A stretch of 64,000 nucleotides of DNA. Source: Prostheceraeus crozeri. Taxonomy: Eukaryota > Platyhelminthes > Polycladida > Euryleptidae. Both the position numbers and the translations under genes were made by a program. The notes beneath the pieces are model-generated. The model was not told the origin of the DNA. It did no database searches and was given only the letters and a program-made list of their open reading frames with translations. Shown one piece after another: positions 56,815 to 64,000 of the stretch. Position 1 is the first letter of the stretch; each line of letters opens with the position of its first letter. The stretch covers positions 1-64,000 of the forward strand of contig CAJQUW010004588.1 in assembly GCA_907163375.1 (NCBI GenBank), read 5' to 3'.

Positions 56815-57092
56815 ATGGCACATGAAGGAATTTACCAAGTGGGTAAAAAGGAATTTCTAACACCTTGTAGAGAAAGGAAAAATAGCCGTGCGTCGCTTGC
56901 GGATTGCTGTGAATTCCTTCAAAATGCTCCGATCACCACGATTCCTTCAGATTCAAAGAATTCAGATCATTACGCAAAAGTTTTCTCGATAATGTTGGGC
57001 CTTCCGATTATATTAAAAACGTTAGCAGGCGCACGAAAAACGATCACAGTCCTTTCTAGTCAAACAGAAGAAGAGACAATCTGTCAAATTCT
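56815..57092 (+). CDS. Candidate host exon(s), unidentified
   Basis: An open frame from ATG 56815 (MAHEGIYQVGKKEF) ends in a good splice donor, ttctgtgagt, at 57092/57093. The last 33 bases (57060-57092) are preceded by their own acceptor-like cctttctag, so they could be a separate small exon. I do not recognise the protein. It lies upstream of membrane-protein exons on the same strand. Confidence 0.3.
57060..57092 (+). repeat. Exon-like 33-bp module, copy 2
   Basis: Between an acceptor-like cctttctag and a strong donor gtgagt. It is duplicated at 48222-48254. Its length of 33 bases (11 codons) would keep frame if spliced in. Confidence 0.5.
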
Positions 57093-57239
57093 GTGAGTTG
57101 ATTCTATCTAAAATATGCTGATCTATAGAAAATTATAATAAATAATTCAAGTGAATAGTGGAGTTTGGAAGATGAAATATCGTCCCGATTTCACAATTAT
57201 CGTTATCAGTAAAAATCCATCAGTTCTTTGTGAGAGCAG

Positions 57240-57385
57240 GACATGCAAATAATGAGCGACCTTTTATTCCCAGAATGTGGCTGCCGTTGCGAAGAATGAC
57301 ATGTATTTTGGATCTGATGAACATCCTTTTCCTCTTCTATGGAATCATCTACTACAACATGTTTGTTGTGTCCAGAAATGGTTGG
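57240..57385 (+). CDS. Candidate exon with a membrane segment
   Basis: The open frame carries CILDLMNILFLFYGIIYYNM then FVV, a likely transmembrane helix, and ends at Trp with the consensus donor gttgg/gtaagt at 57385/57386, phase 0. The acceptor could be gagagcag at 57239 or attcccag at 57273. It is on the same strand as, and has the same donor phase as, the exons at 59128 and 61551, so it plausibly belongs to the same gene. Confidence 0.4.
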
Positions 57386-57596
57386 GTAAGTTTGATCAGC
57401 ATTATCGTTACTCATATTTCAAAAAAAACAGCATGACGTTCATGCTCAAACTCATGTACTGTTCAACAAGAACTGATAACAAAACACTGCATGCTAATCT
57501 GAATACGCAGTCTTCTTCAACGCCATCATGCGGATCCACCATTGAATGGCTCCTGCTGTGGCAACAGAATAAACATTGGAGGTGCTTTGTAGCAGG

Positions 57597-58381
57597 CAGG
57601 GATGCGGAGTCCTATCATTTTGATAGGACTCCGCCTCCGTGGTTTGATAGGACTCCGACTCCGGGTGGGAAGTATATCAGCCTCAGTTCTGGTGACCTAA
57701 ATTATACTCGTAGATCGTTAGAGGCTTATACGAACCTGATTTTAGTGATCATTGCTGTATCATATCAATCATTTTCTATGAAAGTTTACCAACTTAGCCA
57801 GGTAGGAAAATCCCCCATCCTTTTTCGATGAGTAAAAATGTGAGTTCGCTTTCGATTTTAATATGCACTATGGAGGAGCCATCACACACAATTAACGTGA
57901 GGGTAAGAGGCACTGTTCTCAAACAAACTAGTATTTCATTTTTTGAAAGAGGCCTTGACTAGTCATTTTTAGGTTTATAGTTGGAAAAAGTCAGGAGTAT
58001 TTTACGATGTGAAACTTTTTCGACTCCTGACTCTTTCCAACCATAAACCTACTTCATTTTTGTCTCTGACGTGACCTTTGGTGTGTGAGTGTGATCGAGG
58101 CTAGGAAGGCTTGTCTTCGCTACTAAATCACCGAGTGAAAAGACAACCCTTTTTTTCACTATCACGGTTCATTCTCTCAACTATTACAAGCTCTGCATGC
58201 ATTGGTGTCTCTGTACTTTTGTATGACGGAGAAAGTTTACATCAAGTCAGTGACAGCTATGCACGAGGATAGATAATTTGTTTGTATTAAATTTCGGGTC
58301 TAGTTATAGTCCGGAGTCCTCCGACTCCGACTACAGCAAAAATGATAGGACTCCGGGACCTACTCCGATTCTGCATCCCTG
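57597..58381 (+). mobile_element. hAT-like MITE with 8-bp target duplication
   Basis: Tips: left cagggatgcggagtcctatc, right ending attctgcatccctg. A perfect 8-bp duplication, gtagcagg, flanks it at 57589-57596 and 58382-58389. The 8-bp duplication and the CAGGG tip are typical of the hAT superfamily. There is no transposase. Several gataggactccg motifs lie near both ends. A 109-bp hairpin is inserted at 57944-58052. Confidence 0.9.
57944..58052. mobile_element. 109-bp hairpin insertion with 9-bp duplication
   Basis: It is present in this hAT MITE copy but absent from the copy at 55072-55783 (tatttcattttgtctctga). It is flanked by ttcattttt on both sides (57935-57943 and 58053-58061). Arms aggtttatagttggaaaaag... 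(57971-57998) and 58023-58050 pair with two mismatches over 28 bases. One arm of the same family, with gaaagaggcc outside it, recurs at 62404-62458. Confidence 0.8.
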
Positions 58382-58389
58382 GTAGCAGG

Positions 58390-59127
58390 AAGTATGTTCG
58401 AAATGTTAGGTTTTATGTTCAAAAAGACTTTCATTTCGTAATGCATGAATGACGATGTCTTCGTTGGATCGGATAATTGCTCTAACATTGTCGACAGCTC
58501 AATTAGATCATCCAATTCGGAAATACATTTCCGAAAGTTCAGATAATAGGATAGAATCGGACTCCGAGAGATTATTCATCTTGTCAAATGATGTGTAATT
58601 TAATAGGTCCTACCGTGGCACTCTGCTTCAACCTTGCAACACCTCATCCCGACCTTACCCCGAGGCTCTCCTGTAGCACTCCTACACTTTAAACTGCACA
58701 CAGCCATTTACTAGACAATTTATCAGACAAATCAATGTTTTGGTTGAGGCTGCGTATTACCAGACAAAATTTCCTACTTAACAGACGTATCTGATCGCAT
58801 GGATTAATTTGTATTATTACGTTTGCTGCATATTATGCTATTGATGACTGGTATATAAACTTTTATCAAAATCGGATGGTATTTTTGATGATTTTCAACT
58901 ATGTATGTATGTTGGCCTACATGCTATACATAAAACAATTAATATATTGATACCATGTACATGCATGTTAATTCAGCCTTTGAAATATTTCTTGCATTCT
59001 CAATTCTTAATCGATCGATGCGCTCTCTCGACAACGATATCGCTTCTCGTACTGAAAAGTTGACTTCTTAATCTTCCTGAAAATAATTATTCCGTAGAAT
59101 TTCATCCTTCGGTGAATTTTCTTTCAG
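58390..59127. other. Probable intron, nothing recognised
   Basis: No gene or repeat recognised. It ends in a good acceptor, attttctttcag, at 59127. Confidence 0.4.
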
Positions 59128-59418
59128 CTCTTTATTGGAATCTTTGTGGTAATCACTTTGCTAAATGTGTTCGCCACTTATGCACTCACGACAGTGAAGA
59201 AATATGTAGTGAATCATGCAGCAGAACAAATCCAAGAAGAAGAAGAGAATCAGAGGGAATATGCCGAAAGTTTACTTCGCAGTAACATTCAACTCTCTGA
59301 CCTGGTCGAATATGCACATGGTGTCCGGTGGAGATTTGTTGCAGACATTTCTCTGTTTTTCTCGCTGTTCCTTGCTGCGGTAGCACAAATCTGCGCCGCT
59401 AGTATTCGATTTGATCAG
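59128..59418 (+). CDS. Exon of multi-pass membrane protein, unidentified
   Basis: 291 bases, 97 codons, phase 0 at both ends. The acceptor is gaattttctttcag (59114-59127) and the donor cag/gtgagta (59419). Translation starts LFIGIFVVITLLNVFATYAL, a transmembrane helix. A charged amphipathic middle follows (AAEQIQEEEENQREYAES). A second helix, FVADISLFFSLFLAAVAQIC, ends ...IRFDQ. The acidic stretch between two helices suggests a cytoplasmic or luminal loop with coiled-coil character. I do not recognise the family. Splice sites, phase and hydrophobic pattern make it the most convincing host exon in the window. Confidence 0.65.
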
Positions 59419-60535
59419 GTGAGTATATTCCTTGCTGTTTATAAATAGAACAAATAATAATAGATTCACAGAAAGTCACTGGCATGAAAATAAATTCATC
59501 AAAAATAAAGTCACCACTGTGTTTGATGACAATTTTCACTCTGATGATTAAACAGATGAACTCTGATGATTCAATGGAACTTGCCCTTACTGGACAGTGA
59601 CATTAAACTGCTTCTATTTCTCATACATTGTTGAACTATGTCATCTTCTGTTGTCTCCTATTGTTCGATATCAATAAAATTACGGACGTATGAGATTAGT
59701 CATTGTCTGGTGTGCCTCTTAAGATTTGATTATCTACCATTCGCTTATTCAAGTATTTTGAGAAGTTTTGAATAGAAACTGTGAGTGGTGTTTGCAACTG
59801 TCAGAGCTTTCAAAATCAAAATGGCCACCAAAACGTAACTATTTGCCTCTACCACTCACGATTCTTTCAGAAGCCTGTTCCGCATCCAATCAGCATTTTA
59901 AAAGATGTTTTACAGGCATCGTGGGAACCACTTGCCTTTGACAGAGCTTTTTAAAGATGGCCGCGGAAGAATGTCTAATAATTGAAAAAAAGGTGATTAT
60001 AAAAGTTCTCTATCTTAAGCAACTATTCACCAATTTTAAGCCTATTATAAAAATCATAGTGAACAAAAATCACTGAATGAAAAAAATGAGAAAAACAATT
60101 AAAAAATAGAAAAAATAATTTAATTAATCCTATATGCCCCGCTCCTGAACATATTTTCAAATTGTTCACAAGCTGTGATAGTTCTGCGATTATCATTTTT
60201 TTATGAAATCTACTGTCAACGCATTTGTGACTATCTTTTCAAATTTTATCAGAATTGACTTTTGGGAACATCAAAAATTTGACCTTCAATAAAAATCACT
60301 TTTTAAAAAACCTCTGTAAGTTTCTTAAAATATCAGGCATCTTTATCAATTCGAATCACTTGGTGACCATTGACAATGAAGCTATGATTAGCCAGGGAGT
60401 ACTAAAAATAGATACGACTACCGGGAGGTTGCACGCGCGCTGAGTGAAGGAATAGCTGGAGGCCGATGTTATTGTCTCAAGTCACCTTCATCTGTGATTG
60501 CTCGTTGTGGTAAGAACAACACTTGAGGGCGTGCG
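59419..60535. other. Probable intron, nothing recognised
   Basis: AT-rich. Only a weak plus-strand frame (60255-60443) is present. It ends at the TATA-bearing patch. Confidence 0.4.
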
Positions 60536-60541
60536 TATAAA
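60536..60541 (+). promoter_or_regulatory. TATA box before THAP-like ORF
   Basis: tataaa within gcgtataaaggcg, in a locally GC-richer patch (about 60420-60560). It is 56 bases upstream of ATG 60592, a normal spacing for a TATA promoter with a short leader. Confidence 0.5.
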
Positions 60542-60591
60542 GGCGAATAGCAGCTCATTCCATTTGCTTCGTCGTTGTCACCCATATCATC

Positions 60592-60687
60592 ATGCCAAGG
60601 AAATGCAGTGTTGGAAAATGTAAAACAAACTATCTTACATCACAGACATCCCAAATGTATGCACCCCAAATGCATACATATATTTAA
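60592..60687 (+). pseudogene. THAP-domain N-terminal fragment
   Basis: A 31-residue frame beginning MPRKCSVGKCKTNYLTS. It matches the start of THAP zinc fingers ('MP..C.V..C...Y'), with the first two Cys of the C2CH motif in place. The frame then ends before the Cys-His pair. Downstream sequence is AT-rich and unreadable as THAP. THAP domains head P-element transposases and many animal DNA-binding proteins. Together with the TATA box this looks like the 5' end of a P-element-like transposon or a THAP gene lying in the intron. The reading is based on about 17 residues. Confidence 0.4.
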
Positions 60688-61550
60688 TGAAACTGAACAT
60701 AATGAATTTTGCAAGAATCTAATTGAATAGATCAGTTATATGGACGTTTTAAAAAATAGGACCAATATGGAGCCTTTATGAACACGAGAGGTGACTGAAT
60801 TTTAGGGATAGAGCTCACCATTATGGAAGATGCGCTGAAAGCGACTAGATGGAAATGACAAAATCCAGATTAGTAAACAATCACATATTCCAAATGAGAA
60901 GTCGAAATGTAATGACAAAGTTGAATTGTCCATGTGCGAACCCCTAACAGGAATATCCTATTCGTCACCTATTGTTTAGTGCGTTGGTGTAAAAATTAAG
61001 ATGTTTAGTGACATCTTCAGCTTCTGCAAGAAAGAATCTGGATAGCATTGTTATAATGATATTATACTATATTTTATTTTATTAAAAATTTGGTTTTTGA
61101 CGGGCTAAAAAAGCAATGGCTTAATCTTTCAAAATATTTTGTAGGCCTGATACAAATATTCAATATAAATGTAATACATAAATTATCTGGATTGACTGAG
61201 GCTGCCAGTTTTGAAGAAATACTGTACAAATTAATCCGATAGGCCCCAGTTCTCTTTAAGAAGTTTTTGAATGATAGAAATCAATCGAACAGATAACTGT
61301 TTCAAACACTATTTTTGATCTGAGAATAGTAAATAATAATAGTATATAATGGTAATAATAAATGATAATATCGTGATCAGGCGATCAAAATCCACATGTT
61401 GTCTTGACATTTCGTTCGTTAAAAGCGATGTTGTAAAGAAGATTATTTTATCGCACCTGAATCTCAGCAAAAATTGTCTCATGTACTTCAATTGAACTTG
61501 GAATAACTCGTTGCTGCATGGCTGATTTTTGTGAAACACTTCCGCTTCAG
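60688..61550. other. Probable intron, nothing recognised
   Basis: AT-rich, with aat/taa-rich low complexity near 61325-61370. It ends in the acceptor acttccgcttcag at 61550. Confidence 0.4.
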
Positions 61551-61883
61551 CTCTTTTCGGAACAAGTGAATAATATATCTACCTTGTCCTTCACAAATGA
61601 TACTGATGAAGTCACATCAATCGTCTTTTATTCAAATTCGGATTTCATCCATTTCTTGTCTTTTGGCATACCTATCACCTTTCTGGTGCTTATGTTCTTG
61701 AACAAATTTTGGATGTATGGATTCCTAAGCCTCGTTGGATTTATTACGGCATTTGTTGGAACTGTGAAGATAATGCAGAGCATTCATATGCCTCATGATT
61801 CACTTATCCCCAATTTTCATATAAATACCAGAGACATTGAGATTGATGTCTTTGCCAACGTGACAGTGCAATTTGCAGTCTTT
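61551..61883 (+). CDS. Further exon of the multi-pass membrane protein
   Basis: 333 bases, 111 codons, phase 0 at both ends. The acceptor is cacttccgcttcag and the donor ttt/gtgagta at 61884. It begins LFSEQVNNISTLSFTNDTDE, with an N-glycosylation sequon (NIS). Then come FIHFLSFGIPITFLVLMFLN and WMYGFLSLVGFITAFVGTVK, two closely spaced helices. A loop with a further sequon (ANVTVQ) follows. The frame also stays open upstream to ATG 61518, so a start codon there cannot be fully excluded, but the phase-0 match to the 59128 exon favours splicing. The family is unrecognised. Confidence 0.6.
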
Positions 61884-62713
61884 GTGAGTATCTTGAAAAT
61901 TTTATCGTTTTTGAAGTAGGGAGAGAGAGAGAGATGCGTTTATTCAAACCATAAATGGGAATCTGAATAGCATTCATGTCACAAAATTCAAAGTTTACAT
62001 TTGATTAATACAAATAAAGTCATGTTGAATGAGAAATGTCACTAAAAACAGGCTATGCATTAAATGGAACTAGTCGGAGAAAGTGCTTGATTCTAAGATG
62101 CACATAGATGGTACGAAAGCACTGCGACGCAAACTTGTCCTACAAAAAGGGACAGAAATACGAACAGACGAAAGGAAGAAAGGACTTAACTGCGAAATGA
62201 AGGTATCTTGTCTCGATAGATTGACGAAGACATTCACTGCCTTCTCACGCTTATACCATTACATCCATGTATATAATGATTGGCATTTTCCTGATTTGAG
62301 ATTGTTGAAGGTAGTACAATAATTTTTTGTACCTGAAGATGATTGCCGGATAGCAGTCGAAAAATTTTGTGCACATTTGCAATAATGTGATAACAACATC
62401 ATACTCCTGACTCTTTCCAACAATAAATCTAGAAATGACCAGTTAGGGCCTCTTTCGTACATACATGTAGCTCTCTTGAAAAGCTAGGAAATATAAAACA
62501 TGCATGTACAAAACTGTGAGAAGGATATCTCATGAAATAGAAATGGATAGGATAAGTAAAACCATGTGTAAAATCATAGCAATATTGCGAAGTACCGGCT
62601 TGATTGTAACTAAATGCCTTTCAAAATGTATTTTGAGATTTTTGACACACGAGAAAAAGATGCATTTTAGAAGAATAGAAAATTATTATTTAAAAATAAA
62701 GAAATTTGATATA
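61884..62713. other. Non-coding with repeat scraps
   Basis: A (ga)n run begins at about 61921 and is followed by gcgtttattcaaacc, like the reversed tail of a LINE. At 62328-62375 cctgaagatgattgccgg then atagcagtcgaaa resembles a PLE terminal motif. At 62404-62458 is one arm of the hairpin family seen at 57944. No gene is supported. Confidence 0.4.
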
Positions 62714-64000
62714 CAGGGTGTTCAATATGTAACCGAACCCAATAAAATGAAGGAAAACTATGCTTCCAAACCGTTCTTTATGGTTAGTGACAGCGCTGTA
62801 AGAACAAAAATGAGTAAACAATTAGAACGTGAACACTTCTAAGTTCTGAAATATTCAAAGTGGTGTCCATCGACTTTCATACACTCTTTGAAACGTGACA
62901 AAACACTGCGACACACTTTCGTGCAAACTTCAGGCGTGATTCTATCACATTCACTTTGAATCAACATCCTCATTTCTGAGATTGATCTCGGATGTTGTGC
63001 ATAGACTGAATTTTTATCTCACCCCACAAAAGAAGTCGAGTGGAGAAAGGTTAGGACCTCTAGCGGGCCATTCAATAGGACCACGACGACTCAGCCATCG
63101 TTCAAGAAAATGCTTATTCAAACACTCACGTACCTTGACAGCATCGGGATGGAGCTCCATCTTGTTGGAAATGAATTTGATGAACATCTTCACGATGGGA
63201 AACGATCGGCCAAACCTGCTCCTTAAGAAGTTTGAAATACTATCACCAGTGAAAGTACCATCCACGAAAAACGGTGCGACAAGCCCTGATGAATTAATTC
63301 CAACCAACTAAGCAGACAAATAAGGATTCCAGGAACATTGACATCATTTTGCAGGATCTCGTATGGGTTTTCGTTGCTACAGTAAATTGAATTGTGGTGA
63401 TTAACATGACCATTGATTTTGAAAATGGCTTCATCTGAGCATAAGATATGATCTACAAGATCCGGTTGATCTTCTGTGCAGCAGCTAAAAAAATCTCACA
63501 GAACTGCATGCGCCTGTCCGGATCGTCGTCGTTTATTGCATGTAAAAGATGTGGCTCATATGGTTTTAAACCAATATCATGTAGGATACCATGCAGACTT
63601 CCAACTGAGATATGTAATTCCACAGAAAAACGTCGAATAGACTTCTTTGAGATGGCATTAAAAGCAGCGGCAACCAAGTCTTCATTATCTTCTGTTTGAA
63701 CAGATAATGGTCTACCAGACTTTTTGAGTTCAGTGACTGAGTCGGTTTGATGGAATTTTGAGATCAGCTCGTACATCGTTGACTTAGACGGAGTTGGTGA
63801 TTGAAACGACCACACTGTAAACTGTAAACAGGCAAAAATCAGACAAAACAACAGCCAAAATGATCAATTGCAACAGATAGTCAACAGCCAAAAGTGGCTG
63901 ATCAGAACAGACAAGATGAGACAATCACCACACAAAATATCAGCCTGTCTATTTTTCTAGAAATATTGACACTGGAACGATTTGACACTAGCTATTTACA
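62714..64000 (-). mobile_element. Mariner-like transposon, cut by window edge
   Basis: The left tip, cagggtgttcaatatgtaac, follows a TA at 62712-62713. The transposase runs on the minus strand from beyond about 63850 toward 62830. The other tip is not seen within the window, so the element probably continues past 64000. Confidence 0.7.
62850..63851 (-). pseudogene. Mariner-like transposase, inactive
   Basis: Same broad family as the gene at 6652-8344. N-terminal HTH region: KSTMYELISKFHQTDSV, SIRRFSVELHISVGSLHGIL and GLKPYEPHLLHAINDDDPDR. The first catalytic Asp is in CSDEAIFKINGHVNHHN. The next frame reads GLVAPFFVDGTFTGDSISNF and ECLNKHFLERWLSRRGPIEW. The block normally reading SPDL is GPNLSPLDFF, so the third catalytic Asp is replaced by Asn. 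The second Asp block (usually QDGAP) is only readable out of frame near 63155. Several frame changes are present. It is a decayed copy. Confidence 0.78.

Overview
The window looks like a repeat-rich, AT-rich intergenic or intronic stretch of an animal nuclear genome, probably an aquatic invertebrate; the species cannot be fixed from sequence alone. There are no operons, no dense coding and no rRNA or convincing tRNA gene. The content is animal-type mobile DNA: Tc1/mariner, pogo-like, piggyBac, hAT-like MITEs, LINEs, Penelope-like elements (PLEs) and a Crypton-type tyrosine recombinase. One 23-base N gap (21357-21379) shows it is a draft assembly. Layout: 1.3-4.3 kb holds a Tc1-like element whose ends are built of 22-bp iterons, set inside a wider inverted repeat. 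At 5.7-6.05 kb is a LINE scrap. At 6.5-8.6 kb is a mariner-like element with TA target duplications and a recent 636-bp internal tandem duplication. At 10.0-10.8 kb is a 0.75-kb foldback repeat, at 12.0-12.4 kb a small MITE, at 14.0-15.4 kb LINE and Tc1 remnants, and at 19.4-21.0 kb two LINE 3' regions. At 22.05-27.41 kb is a piggyBac element at TTAA that contains a second, different piggyBac element. It sits inside a MITE whose unoccupied sister copy is at 36.84-37.43 kb. A pogo-like element lies at 27.83-29.84 kb, a reverse-transcriptase remnant at 30.6-31.3 kb, and an internally deleted piggyBac derivative with an open 205-aa frame at 31.31-32.42 kb. From 38.36 to 55.58 kb lies a large, young inverted duplication with arms of about 3.5-4 kb, built around PLE sequence. 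One arm carries a 4.16-kb insertion (41910-46068) with terminal inverted repeats of about 440 bp and a 6-bp target duplication. Its only recognisable gene is a Crypton-like tyrosine recombinase. The other arm preserves the empty site. The spacer is a mosaic of at least four PLE types. From 55 kb onward are hAT-like MITEs (one with a perfect 8-bp target duplication and a nested 109-bp hairpin), exons of an unidentified multi-pass membrane protein on the + strand (best at 59128-59418 and 61551-61883, both phase 0), a THAP-like mini-ORF behind a TATA box, and a mariner-like element running off the right edge. Host coding sequence is therefore sparse. Most recognisable genes are transposases or reverse transcriptases, nearly all damaged, and their value lies in the nesting order. 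The strongest leads are the tyrosine recombinase inside a TIR element, the deletion-derived piggyBac ORF that keeps the acidic N-terminus and Cys-rich C-terminus, the nested piggyBac pair with its 230-bp duplication, and an unexplained dispersed repeat present at four independent loci.
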